11,239 nt of DNA from an uncultured Bacillaceae bacterium (GCA_937951955.1 CALGAD010000120.1:1-11239); one strand, 5' to 3'; shown: positions 1-6,448, counted from the first letter of the stretch. A program made the numbers and translations. Notes: generated from the sequence alone by a model not told the origin.

Positions 1-679
1 TAAAAAGATTCCACGGATATTGTTCCGGTGGCTGCGATTGAACGGTAATCATTTCGTCTTTGACAGGATGTTTAAATTGGACGGAATGGGCCCAGAGGGC
101 AATTTGTTGCCCGGGTTTATTGATATGGTTTCCGTATTTTTGATCGCCATAAATAGGATAGCCAGCAGTAGAAAGCTGAACCCGGATTTGGTGGGAACGT
201 CCCGTATGTAACTGGACAGATAATATGCTGAGGTCCCCAGCGGTTTGCAATACTTCATATTCAAGAATCGCTATTTTGGCATTTTTTGTGTCTTTGCTCG
301 CCGTGTAGACGATATTTCGGCGACGGTCTTTCACTAAATAAGACGTCAATTTTTCCTTCCTCTTTTTCGGAATTCCCCGTACGACGGTCAAGTATTTTCT
401 TGTAAACTGCCCGTTCTGGATAGTCTTTGCCAAACGGGATGCCGCTTTCGATGTTTTGGCAAAGACGATTACCCCACCGACCGGACGGTCCAGGCGGTGG
501 ACGAGTCCTAAATACACATTCCCCGGTTTGTTATAGCGGACTTTTAAATCCTTTTTCAATATCGTCAGTAAATCTTCATCTTTCGAACGGTCTTCCTGCA
601 CAGGGATATTCACCGGTTTTTCCACAATCAGTAAATGATTGTCTTCGTATAAAATTGGAATGTTCGTCAATGAATTCAT
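1..679 (-). CDS. RluA-family RNA pseudouridine synthase (3' end outside window)
   Basis: This enzyme isomerises uridine to pseudouridine in rRNA or tRNA in the cytoplasm; the target base cannot be told from sequence. 226 codons are visible with no stop, so the C-terminus lies beyond the left edge. The catalytic motif HRLD is at residues 61-64 (Asp64 is the expected nucleophile), followed by RPVGG. Other family blocks are HTGRSHQIRVQL (158-169), GYPIYGDQKYG (173-183) and ALWAH (194-198). The protein opens directly with the ILYEDNHLLIVEKP strand, so there is no S4 domain. These blocks suggest only a few residues are missing. The start is uncertain: AAAGGAG at 681-687 is one base from ATG 679, which is too close, while in-frame TTG at 670 is 10 bases away. 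An in-frame stop lies just upstream. It is divergent from the RND gene. The RluA family is secure; the paralog (YjbO-, YhcT- or RluD-like) is not resolved. Confidence 0.93.
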   Translation of the reverse strand, partial: MNSLTNIPILYEDNHLLIVEKPVNIPVQEDRSKDEDLLTILKKDLKVRYNKPGNVYLGLVHRLDRPVGGVIVFAKTSKAASRLAKTIQNGQFTRKYLTVVRGIPKKRKEKLTSYLVKDRRRNIVYTASKDTKNAKIAILEYEVLQTAGDLSILSVQLHTGRSHQIRVQLSTAGYPIYGDQKYGNHINKPGQQIALWAHSVQFKHPVKDEMITVQSQPPEQYPWNLF

Positions 680-752
680 ACTCCTTTATATTCTTCATAA
701 AAATCGTCTAAATGACTCCATAATCCTATCCCTATTTTATCAACTATATGCT

Positions 753-781
753 ATTATAACGCACGTCCTGTCCAGAAAACA
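753..781 (-). promoter_or_regulatory. Possible SigA-type promoter for the pseudouridine synthase
   Basis: On the minus strand a perfect TATAAT occurs (plus-strand ATTATA, 753-758). At 17-base spacing the -35 would be TGTTTT (776-781), a poor match. It lies about 75 bases upstream of the start codon. The call rests mainly on the -10. Confidence 0.3.
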
Positions 782-805
782 TTCCGTAAATTTTTTCAGA
801 CCTTC

Positions 806-829
806 CATTCCCTAATTTCGTAGGAAATG
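806..829. repeat. Operator-like dyad, distal copy
   Basis: CATTCCCTA (806-814) is an inverted copy, with one mismatch, of TAGGAAATG (821-829), with a 6-base centre. The inner CCTA/TAGG half-sites recur at 881-893 inside the RND promoter. No U-tract follows, so I read it as a protein-binding site candidate rather than a terminator. No regulator gene for it lies in the window. Confidence 0.35.
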
Positions 830-877
830 AGTTTTGGTATTGATTAATTAGAAAGCAAGTTATTGCAATTTTTTTAT

Positions 878-906
878 TTGCCTAAAAAGTAGGTATTCAT
901 TATACT
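878..906 (+). promoter_or_regulatory. SigA-type promoter of the RND gene
   Basis: TTGCCT (878-883) and TATACT (901-906) are separated by exactly 17 bases. Transcription should start near 912, which makes the in-frame TTG at 912 useless as a translation start and supports ATG 960. Between the two boxes sits the dyad CCTAAAAAGTAGG (881-893), where a bound repressor would block the polymerase. Confidence 0.7.
881..893. repeat. Operator-like dyad inside RND promoter
   Basis: CCTA and TAGG flank a 5-base centre, between the -35 and -10 boxes. The same half-sites occur at 811-824 with a 6-base centre. Pairs of such sites are typical of dimeric repressors of efflux genes (TetR or MarR type). The arms are short, so chance is possible. 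Confidence 0.35.
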
Positions 907-959
907 GAAACTTGATATCGACGCTTGATAAATGGCAAACAAATAGAGGGAGAGGACAG

Positions 960-3900
960 ATGAAAATTAGTGACTTTTCGATTAAACGACCGGTTTTTAC
1001 AATCGTGAGCATGTGTTTTGTGTTAATCTTAGGCATTGTTTCTTTCACACGAATTCCCTTAAAATTAATACCCGATCTCGAACCACCGGTGGCTGTCGTC
1101 GTGACGAGCTATCCTGGTGCCGGTCCAGAGGAGGTCCTCGAAAAAGTAACGATACCTCTGGAAAATAGTTTGTCCACTCTGCCCGGTTTAAAGAAAATCT
1201 CTTCTACTTCACAAGAAGGGGCTAATTTAATTTTACTGGAATTTACCTGGGATACAGATATAGATGAGGTTCAGGCGGATGTATTGCAGCGGATTGATCA
1301 GACGGTATTACCGGATGATGTACAAAAACCGCGCTACTTAAAATTTGACCCGGCGCAACTGCCCATCATCCAGTTAACGTTGAGGGAGGAAGGGGATGAT
1401 AGGTCCCTTCAAGAGTTAGCAAAAGATTTAGAAACGGAGCTTGCTAAAATTGATGGAGTGGCCAGTATTACCGTTACCGGTTCATTCATCAAAGATGTGG
1501 TCGTCAGTCTCGATCAGGAAAAACTGGAAGAATATGGCCTGACTCAAGAAGACATCGTCAGTGTCATTTCCGCCAACCAGATTTCTTTGCCTGGACAAAC
1601 GGTCATTACCGGTGAAAAAGAACTCACAACACGGATTATCAGTTTAATTGATTCGATAGACACATTAAAACAATTGGTTGTCACGGTAAATCCCTTTACG
1701 GGAGAAGAAATTACCGTTAGTGATGTAAGTGACGTGCGCATTGAAAATAGAAAAGAGTCTTCAATAACCCGGGTGAATGAGCAACCTGCCGTAATGATGA
1801 GTGTCCTGCAAAAAGCAGAAGCCAATACATACGAAGTATCGCAAGAATTTAACCGGGCATTGGAGGAGCTTCTTGATCAAGAAAGATTTGCCAATATCGC
1901 AGCCGATGTAATCTTTGACCAGGGGTTCTTCATTGGCATCGCGATTGAAAATATCGTTCAGTCCCTGATTATCGGTGGCTTACTGGCAATCGCCGTCTTG
2001 TTTTTCTTTTTAAGAGGGATAAAAAGCCCGATTATCATCGCCATCGCCATTCCGTATTCGGTAATCGTGACTTTCGTATTAATTTACTTTGCCAATTTTT
2101 CATTAAATATGATGACGCTAGGTGGCCTGGCTTTAGGAGTGGGCATGCTCGTTGATAACGCTATCGTCGTGATTGAAAATATTAATCGCCACCTTGCCAT
2201 GGGAAAAGACCCGCGGGAAGCCGCCAGCTTTGGAACGAAGGAAGTGGCAAGCGCCCTTATCGCTTCTACCTTAACAACGATTGTCGTTTTCCTGCCCGTT
2301 GTATTCGTATCGGGGATTGTCGGTGATTTAATGCTTGAATTTTCGTTGACCGTCGCTTTTAGTTTGCTGTCATCCCTATTTGTTGCTTTAACAGTCGTTC
2401 CGATGCTTGCAGCCCACTGGCTCAAAAAACCGGATGAGAACTTAGAAGAAAAAAGACAAAATGCTCCGTTTTATATAGGATTGGGGCGGATAACGGCGTG
2501 GTGCTTACGGCATCGGTTTAGTCTTTTATTTCTTCTCGTTATCTTTATCAGTCTAAGTGTCCTTGGTTTTAAGAAAGTCGGAACCGAATTTTTCCCGGAA
2601 ATCGATGAAGGATATTTTACCGTTCAGGTGAAATTGGAAAATGGAACGGCACTGAGCGAAACGGAACGGGTTATCGCCGCCATTGAAGAGGAACTTGGGG
2701 AAGAAGAAGCAGTCGATTTATATGTCAGTTTGATCGGGGCAACCCAGCGCCAGGTTTCAGAGGGAGCGGCATCCAGCAACACAGGGGAGATTTTTGTCAA
2801 ACTCGTTCCTCTTGATGAACGGGATATTTCCGTTTTCGAATTCGTTGAGGAAAAACAACAGGTGTTCGAACGGGTGGCACAAAACATCAATGAAACGGCA
2901 GAAGTCAAAACCCAGCTGCCTTCATCCATTGGTTTTGAAGCGAATACCCTTTCTTTTCTCGTAACCGATTCTAATGTTTCCCGTCTTGAGGAAGCAGTGG
3001 AACAAATCGTCTCTGAACTGGAACAGATGGAAGGGATAACAGAGGTGACGACAAGTTTAGCGGAGACGGTGGAAGAAGTCGCAATCGAGATCGATCGCGA
3101 AAAAGCCCTTGAAAACGGTTTTGCCCCGGCGCAAATTGCGTTAATCGTTAATGATATGACCCGGGGAGTAAAGGCGACTACGATTACGGAAGATGAAACG
3201 ATTATGGACGTCCAGGTTGTCCTTGATGAAGACATAACAAAAGATGTGCAGCAATTAGAAAAGCTACTTCTTCGCAAAAACGACGGCTCCTTTGTGGAGT
3301 TAGGAGAGGTTGCGAACATTCACACGGACATCAGCCCTTATGCTATCCAGAGAGCGGATGGTGAGCGTGTCGTCTCCATCGATTTAAAATACGCCACTTC
3401 TCTTTCATTAAGTGAAATCGTGACAAAAGTGGAGGAAGCGATAGAAAGCCTGGAATTACCTGAGGAGATAACTATTTCCTATACCGGTGAACAGGAACTT
3501 TTTGAATCCACGATGACCGATTTAATACTGGCTTTAGTTTTAGCAATCGTTTTTGTGTACATCGTGATGGCTGCCCAATTCGAATCGTTTAAATATCCTC
3601 TGATCATCATGTTTACGGTACCCCTGGCCATCATTGGAACGGCGATCTCTCTATATGTGACAGATACAGCGGTAAGCGTTATGGCCGTTATCGGAATGAT
3701 TGTTTTGGCAGGTATTGTCGTCAATAATGGGATTGTGCTTGTCGATTACATGAATCGCTTGCAGCAATATGGAGTTCAAGGCTCGGCAATCATCATTCAA
3801 GGTGTAAAAGATCGCTTTCGTCCCGTGATCATGACGGCATTAACGACCATTTTAGGTTTAGTCCCCCTGGCTTTAGGCATTGGTGAGGGTGCGGAATTGA

Positions 3901-4025
3901 ATCGACCGATGGCCATCGCCGTCATCGGCGGCCTCATCAGCAGTACCTTTTTAACACTGTTTATCATCCCGATCATATACAGTTTCTTCAATCGCGCAAC
4001 ACGGAAGACTGCTGAGGAAAGGTAA
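960..4025 (+). CDS. RND-family multidrug/lipopeptide efflux permease (SwrC-like, HAE1 type)
   Basis: This is a proton-driven exporter of the resistance-nodulation-division superfamily in the cytoplasmic membrane. It has 1021 residues, near the usual 1000-1065. The order is: MKISDFSIKRPVF amphipathic start and TM1 (about 12-30); first extracytoplasmic porter region (about 35-325); TM2-TM6 (about 325-490); TM7 (about 518-537); second porter region (about 545-845); TM8-TM12 (about 852-1010). TM4 has GVGMLVDNAIVVIENI (393-408) with a single Asp399, where AcrB has two aspartates. TM10 has VVNNGIVLVDY (920-930), with Asn where AcrB has its relay lysine. I recall both changes as usual in Gram-positive SwrC-type pumps. 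No membrane-fusion or outer-membrane gene is adjacent, as expected for a single-membrane cell. ATG 960 has GAGGGAGAGG (946-955) upstream. Substrates could be surfactin-like lipopeptides, detergents or fatty acids; this is inference. Confidence 0.95.
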   Translation: MKISDFSIKRPVFTIVSMCFVLILGIVSFTRIPLKLIPDLEPPVAVVVTSYPGAGPEEVLEKVTIPLENSLSTLPGLKKISSTSQEGANLILLEFTWDTDIDEVQADVLQRIDQTVLPDDVQKPRYLKFDPAQLPIIQLTLREEGDDRSLQELAKDLETELAKIDGVASITVTGSFIKDVVVSLDQEKLEEYGLTQEDIVSVISANQISLPGQTVITGEKELTTRIISLIDSIDTLKQLVVTVNPFTGEEITVSDVSDVRIENRKESSITRVNEQPAVMMSVLQKAEANTYEVSQEFNRALEELLDQERFANIAADVIFDQGFFIGIAIENIVQSLIIGGLLAIAVLFFFLRGIKSPIIIAIAIPYSVIVTFVLIYFANFSLNMMTLGGLALGVGMLVDNAIVVIENINRHLAMGKDPREAASFGTKEVASALIASTLTTIVVFLPVVFVSGIVGDLMLEFSLTVAFSLLSSLFVALTVVPMLAAHWLKKPDENLEEKRQNAPFYIGLGRITAWCLRHRFSLLFLLVIFISLSVLGFKKVGTEFFPEIDEGYFTVQVKLENGTALSETERVIAAIEEELGEEEAVDLYVSLIGATQRQVSEGAASSNTGEIFVKLVPLDERDISVFEFVEEKQQVFERVAQNINETAEVKTQLPSSIGFEANTLSFLVTDSNVSRLEEAVEQIVSELEQMEGITEVTTSLAETVEEVAIEIDREKALENGFAPAQIALIVNDMTRGVKATTITEDETIMDVQVVLDEDITKDVQQLEKLLLRKNDGSFVELGEVANIHTDISPYAIQRADGERVVSIDLKYATSLSLSEIVTKVEEAIESLELPEEITISYTGEQELFESTMTDLILALVLAIVFVYIVMAAQFESFKYPLIIMFTVPLAIIGTAISLYVTDTAVSVMAVIGMIVLAGIVVNNGIVLVDYMNRLQQYGVQGSAIIIQGVKDRFRPVIMTALTTILGLVPLALGIGEGAELNRPMAIAVIGGLISSTFLTLFIIPIIYSFFNRATRKTAEER

Positions 4026-4047
4026 GTGGTATAAACGACATGAAGTG

Positions 4048-4115
4048 TTCAATGAATCGGTTCGTTTCGTAAATATCAAACATCCCTATTTGGCACCTTT
4101 TGCTCATTCATTGAA
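4048..4115. repeat. Widely spaced 10-bp inverted repeat after the RND gene
   Basis: TTCAATGAAT (4048-4057) is perfectly complementary to ATTCATTGAA (4106-4115), with 48 bases between. Each arm is itself a small dyad (TTC-N3-GAA). No U-tract follows, so it is not a normal terminator. I see no other terminator between the RND stop and the next promoter. Confidence 0.4.
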
Positions 4116-4156
4116 TAGAGTGTGAATAGATAAATATTTGAATTTATAAATTAGTC

Positions 4157-4185
4157 TTGAATTTACCGTTAAAACCATATATAAT
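4157..4185 (+). promoter_or_regulatory. Strong SigA-type promoter of the first riboswitch/TerC unit
   Basis: TTGAAT (4157-4162) and a perfect TATAAT (4180-4185) are 17 bases apart. The start would be near 4192, about 20 bases before the aptamer. Immediately upstream, AATTTATAAATT (4141-4152) is a perfect 12-base palindrome. An imperfect palindrome (7 of 8 pairs) covers 4184-4200 at the transcription start; both are AT-rich and may be chance. Confidence 0.8.
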
Positions 4186-4212
4186 GTAATTAAATTGCAT
4201 AGGGTATATCGT

Positions 4213-4313
4213 AAAGGGGAGTAGCGTTAGGGTATCATACCCGAAACAAAGTCGTCATTTCGTGGATGAATCCACCGGCTTTGTTGACAAGTTGCTTGTC
4301 ACGCAAGACCTTT
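4213..4313 (+). promoter_or_regulatory. yybP-ykoY manganese riboswitch, copy 1 (aptamer)
   Basis: The signature parts are present in order: AAAGGGGAGTAGC (4213-4225), a GGGTA/TACCC hairpin, ACAAAG followed by TCGTCA (the metal-binding L3 segment), a GTGGAT/ATCCAC hairpin, CGGCTTTGTT, a GACAA/TTGTC hairpin, and GCAAGACCTTT. Helix P1 pairs AAAGG (4213-4217) with CCTTT (4309-4313). This family is known to bind Mn2+ and to favour transcription of the downstream gene. Here the P1 3' strand is also the 5' arm of the terminator, so manganese binding should prevent termination. Confidence 0.95.
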
Positions 4314-4349
4314 GCTGATTCCGGGTCGGGATTGGCAAAGGTCTTTTTT
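4305..4349 (+). terminator. Expression-platform terminator of riboswitch copy 1
   Basis: AAGACCTTTGC (4305-4315) pairs with GCAAAGGTCTT (4335-4345). The intervening 19 bases can add ATTCC/GGGAT pairs, giving one long hairpin. T4344-T4349 is the U-tract. Bases 4309-4313 are shared with aptamer helix P1, so the two structures exclude each other: low Mn2+ should stop transcription here and high Mn2+ should allow readthrough. Confidence 0.92.
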
Positions 4350-4384
4350 GATTGTTATATCAGAAAAGTTTTTGCGGATGGGAG

Positions 4385-4442
4385 GGATGGAAAGCTTAGA
4401 GTAAATCGGTTGGGGGACCGGGTTTTGCTCGAAGCTTCATCC
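4385..4442 (+). other. Long imperfect hairpin in the yjbE leader, after the terminator
   Basis: GGATG (4385-4389), AAGCTT (4392-4397), GAG (4399-4401), AAA (4403-4405) and CGGT (4407-4410) pair in order with ACCG (4417-4420), TTT, CTC (4428-4430), AAGCTT (4432-4437) and CATCC (4438-4442). Small bulges separate the blocks and the loop is 6 bases. No U-tract follows, so it is not a terminator. It occupies most of the leader between the riboswitch and the ribosome-binding site. A role in mRNA stability or a second control layer is only inference. Confidence 0.6.
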
Positions 4443-4483
4443 AGTTTGTTACAAAACGGTCAAAAATAAGGGGGAAATGTTGA

Positions 4484-5164
4484 ATGGATTGGTCTGTTGA
4501 AACGTTTCTTATTCTCATGCAGGTCATTGCGATCGATATTGTATTATCGGGGGATAATGCAGTCGTCATAGCGATGGCTACGCGAAAATTACCTGCAGAA
4601 AAAAGAAACAAGGCGATTTACTGGGGGACCTTTTTCGCAATCGCCTTGCGTATTGCATTCGCGATATTTATCGCACTGTTGTTGAAAATTCCACTCGTGC
4701 ACTTTTTAGGTGGAATGCTACTTGTATATATAGCCTATAAAGTATTAATCAATGATGAAGGAGAAACGAAGAACGTTTCTGTAAAGGATTCGATGGCGGG
4801 AGCGATCTGGACGATTATCTCCGCCGATATCGTCATGAGCCTGGATAATGTCGTTGCCGTAGCCGGTGCATCAAAAGGAAATGTTCTCATTCTGGCAATC
4901 GGGGTGTTGATCAGCATACCGATTATGATTTTCGGATCAAAAATTATTTTGAAATATATGGAACGTTACCCGTGGATTGCCTATATCGGCTCGGGGATTT
5001 TAGCCTGGACGGCAGGTACCATGATGATCGGTGATGAGATGATCCAGGCGTGGTTGAATTTGCATAATACGAATATCCATCTACCCTTCACAATCATTGT
5101 TACAGCCTTCGTTCTCCTGTTAGGATACTGGCAAAACAAGCGCTTGGAGCAAACACAATCTTGA
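4484..5164 (+). CDS. yjbE: TerC-family membrane protein, YjbE subfamily (riboswitch-controlled)
   Basis: This 226-residue protein belongs to the TerC superfamily; the YjbE group is known as a riboswitch-associated membrane family. TerC proteins are linked to manganese efflux and metal loading of exported proteins. It has an internal two-fold repeat: DIVLSGDN (18-25) in the first half and DIVMSLDN (115-122) in the second. Asp18, Asp24, Asp115 and Asp121 are membrane-embedded acidic residues and candidate metal ligands. About seven hydrophobic segments are visible, including 7-32, 45-68, 72-88, 104-128, 133-155, 164-182 and 200-215. The start is ATG 4484 with AAGGGGG at 4468-4474; the ATG at 4477 runs into a stop after seven codons. 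It is preceded by its own Mn2+ riboswitch, so expression should rise with manganese. No clear terminator follows, so readthrough into the next unit is possible. Confidence 0.92.
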   Translation: MDWSVETFLILMQVIAIDIVLSGDNAVVIAMATRKLPAEKRNKAIYWGTFFAIALRIAFAIFIALLLKIPLVHFLGGMLLVYIAYKVLINDEGETKNVSVKDSMAGAIWTIISADIVMSLDNVVAVAGASKGNVLILAIGVLISIPIMIFGSKIILKYMERYPWIAYIGSGILAWTAGTMMIGDEMIQAWLNLHNTNIHLPFTIIVTAFVLLLGYWQNKRLEQTQS

Positions 5165-5188
5165 TATTATACAACAAAAGCATTTTTC

Positions 5189-5217
5189 TTGATAGCTTAT
5201 AAAATGTATATTAAAGT
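5189..5217 (+). promoter_or_regulatory. Probable promoter of the second riboswitch/TerC unit
   Basis: TTGATA (5189-5194) is a good -35. At 17-base spacing the -10 is TAAAGT (5212-5217), a 4 of 6 match. Other AT-rich hexamers (TATATT 5207-5212, TATACA 5217-5222) have worse spacing. The -10 lies inside a perfect dyad at 5205-5222, so the promoter may be controlled by protein as well as by the downstream riboswitch. Confidence 0.45.
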
Positions 5218-5222
5218 ATACA
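5205..5222. repeat. Perfect dyad over the ykoY promoter -10
   Basis: TGTATA (5205-5210) and TATACA (5217-5222) are perfect inverted repeats with a 6-base centre (TTAAAG). The size and position suit a repressor operator. It does not match the Fur or PerR consensus, or the MntR box as I remember it, so the regulator is unknown. It is AT-rich, and chance cannot be excluded. Confidence 0.4.
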
Positions 5223-5262
5223 CAGAAATGTTAATGAAAAATCAAATCATAGGAAATACATC

Positions 5263-5366
5263 AAAGGGGAGTAGCATCAGGGGGAATTTTCCCTGAACAA
5301 AGTCGTCATTGCGTGGAAGTTTCCACCGGCTTTGTTGGCGTATTTCACACGTCATGCAAGACCTTT
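5263..5366 (+). promoter_or_regulatory. yybP-ykoY manganese riboswitch, copy 2 (aptamer)
   Basis: It has the same ordered motifs as copy 1: AAAGGGGAGTAGC (5263-5275), a CAGGG/CCCTG hairpin, ACAAAG then TCGTCA, a GTGGAA/TTCCAC hairpin, CGGCTTTGTT, a weak GGCGT/ACGTC hairpin, and GCAAGACCTTT. P1 pairs AAAGG (5263-5267) with CCTTT (5362-5366). The conserved core matches copy 1, while hairpin loops and the last stem differ, so this is an older duplication or independent acquisition rather than a recent copy. It should turn on the YkoY-family gene at high Mn2+. Confidence 0.95.
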
Positions 5367-5401
5367 GCTAAACGGGTTTCGCGTTTAGTGAAGGTCTTTT
5401 T
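5358..5401 (+). terminator. Expression-platform terminator of riboswitch copy 2
   Basis: Bases 5358-5374 pair continuously with 5382-5398: a 17-bp stem including two G-U wobbles, with a 7-base loop. T5397-T5401 forms the U-tract. The 5' arm contains CCTTT (5362-5366), the 3' strand of aptamer P1, so aptamer and terminator exclude each other. The stem is longer than in copy 1, which may give a tighter off state. Confidence 0.92.
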
Positions 5402-5448
5402 GTATTTTCTGGTTTGCTTCAATTGTTCGGGCAAACACGAAAAATACA
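5401..5448 (+). other. Hairpin in the ykoY leader, after the terminator
   Basis: TGTATTTT (5401-5408) pairs with AAAATACA (5441-5448), and GTTTGC (5412-5417) with GCAAAC (5431-5436), with a small internal loop and a 13-base apical loop. It ends ten bases before the Shine-Dalgarno sequence. It has no U-tract. Its position parallels the hairpin at 4385-4442 in the first leader, but the sequences are unrelated. Confidence 0.55.
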
Positions 5449-5468
5449 TAAAATTACAGGGGGATTTT

Positions 5469-6275
5469 ATGGACATATCAATTTTGTTGCAGTACAGCTG
5501 GGCATTACTCGTATTAATCGGACTCGAAGGTATTCTTGCTGCTGATAATGCAGTTGTGTTAGCGGTCATGGTGAAACATTTACCGGATAAACAACAGAAA
5601 AAAGCACTGTTTTACGGATTGGTCGGTGCATTTTTTATGCGTTTCGGGTCGTTATTTATGATATCTTTACTCGTCGATATATGGCAGGTTCAGGCCATTG
5701 GTGCAGCCTATTTACTTTATATTGCAATAAACCATTTGATAAAAGTAAGAAAGACAAATGGTGCAAACGACAAAGTAACGCTGAACCCTGGATCAAAAGG
5801 GAATGGCTTTTGGGCGACGGTAATAAAAGTTGAAATTGCTGATTTAGCTTTTGCTATCGATTCGATGTTGGCGGCAGTGGCCATTGCGATTACTTTGCCA
5901 GAATGGGGTTCCTTTACAATCGGAAACATTAATGGTGGTCAGTTTCTCGTCATGTTTTTAGGAGGCTTTCTCGGGCTTGTGATCATGCGCTTTGCCGCAA
6001 CATGGTTTGTAAAGTTGCTCAAAAAATATCCTGCATTAGAAAGTGCGGCGTTCATGATTGTCGGTTGGGTCGGTATTAAATTAGTTGTAACCACCTTAGC
6101 TCACAAACAACTCGGTGTGTTACCGGAAAGTTTTCCTGAATCCCCTCTCTGGAAATTCGTCTTTTGGGGTGTTCTTCTCGGTCTGGCCGCAGGTGGTTTC
6201 CTTCATTCCAGGAAGAAAGCAGCTCGCCAGGATAATAAGATCTATATAACGGAACGAATAAAAAAAGCCAATTAA
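5469..6275 (+). CDS. ykoY: TerC-family membrane protein, YkoY/MeeY subfamily (riboswitch-controlled)
   Basis: This is a 268-residue integral membrane protein of the riboswitch-associated YkoY family. In B. subtilis YkoY (MeeY) and YceF (MeeF) are reported to deliver manganese to exoenzymes during secretion. The acidic motifs differ from its neighbour: EGILAADN (20-27) in the first half and EIADLAFAID (122-131) in the second; Glu20, Asp26, Glu122, Asp125 and Asp131 are candidate metal ligands. Hydrophobic segments lie at about 9-33, 46-68, 76-92, 117-142, 157-180, 190-212 and 227-245, followed by a basic C-terminal tail. The reading frame stays open back to 5313, but that stretch is riboswitch and leader RNA. 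ATG 5469 has AGGGGG (5458-5463) at 5-base spacing. The YkoY rather than YceF assignment rests on the sspD-ktrD-kinE context. It ends at a strong terminator. Confidence 0.92.
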   Translation: MDISILLQYSWALLVLIGLEGILAADNAVVLAVMVKHLPDKQQKKALFYGLVGAFFMRFGSLFMISLLVDIWQVQAIGAAYLLYIAINHLIKVRKTNGANDKVTLNPGSKGNGFWATVIKVEIADLAFAIDSMLAAVAIAITLPEWGSFTIGNINGGQFLVMFLGGFLGLVIMRFAATWFVKLLKKYPALESAAFMIVGWVGIKLVVTTLAHKQLGVLPESFPESPLWKFVFWGVLLGLAAGGFLHSRKKAARQDNKIYITERIKKAN

Positions 6276-6320
6276 AGCAAAAATACTCCTTAATAAGATT
6301 CAGTGTATAAATATGCGTGA

Positions 6321-6353
6321 AAAAGACCTTTTGCTACAGGCAAAAGGTCTTTT
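6321..6353. terminator. Strong bidirectional terminator after ykoY
   Basis: AAAAGACCTTTTGC (6321-6334) pairs perfectly with GCAAAAGGTCTTTT (6340-6353), a 14-bp stem with a 5-base loop. T-rich sequence follows on the plus strand and A-rich sequence precedes it, so it can stop ykoY transcripts and also those from the converging spore-protein gene. Its core resembles both riboswitch terminators. Confidence 0.9.
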
Positions 6354-6404
6354 GTGTTTTCAACCATAATTGTTATTGGGACAGGTAACACTATTTATGA
6401 AATT

Positions 6405-6436
6405 GCGGTATCCTGAATTTAAGTCAGGGATACAGC
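6405..6436 (-). terminator. Hairpin just past the spore-protein gene, possible terminator
   Basis: GTATCCTGA (6408-6416) pairs with TCAGGGATAC (6424-6433) with one bulged G; outer GC/GC pairs extend it to 6405-6436. It lies 13 bases beyond the minus-strand stop codon. Only a weak T-run (AATTTC) follows on the minus strand, so the hairpin at 6321-6353 may do most of the terminating. Confidence 0.45.
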
Positions 6437-6448
6437 GATAAGGAATAT

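Noticed and set aside
912..959. TTG start 16 codons upstream for the RND gene
   Set aside because: It coincides with the predicted transcription start and has no ribosome-binding site; ATG 960 begins the typical RND N-terminus.
2624..3319. 231-codon minus-strand ORF inside the RND gene
   Set aside because: It is a Ser/Thr-rich antisense shadow of the second porter domain, with no sign of a real family.
4266..4469. 67-codon plus-strand ORF before yjbE
   Set aside because: It starts inside the aptamer and runs through the terminator and leader hairpin; its composition is explained by RNA structure.
5313..5468. Open frame giving a 52-residue N-terminal extension to YkoY
   Set aside because: It is made of riboswitch aptamer, terminator and leader hairpin sequence. 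ATG 5469 has a strong, well-spaced ribosome-binding site and starts the normal TerC N-terminus.
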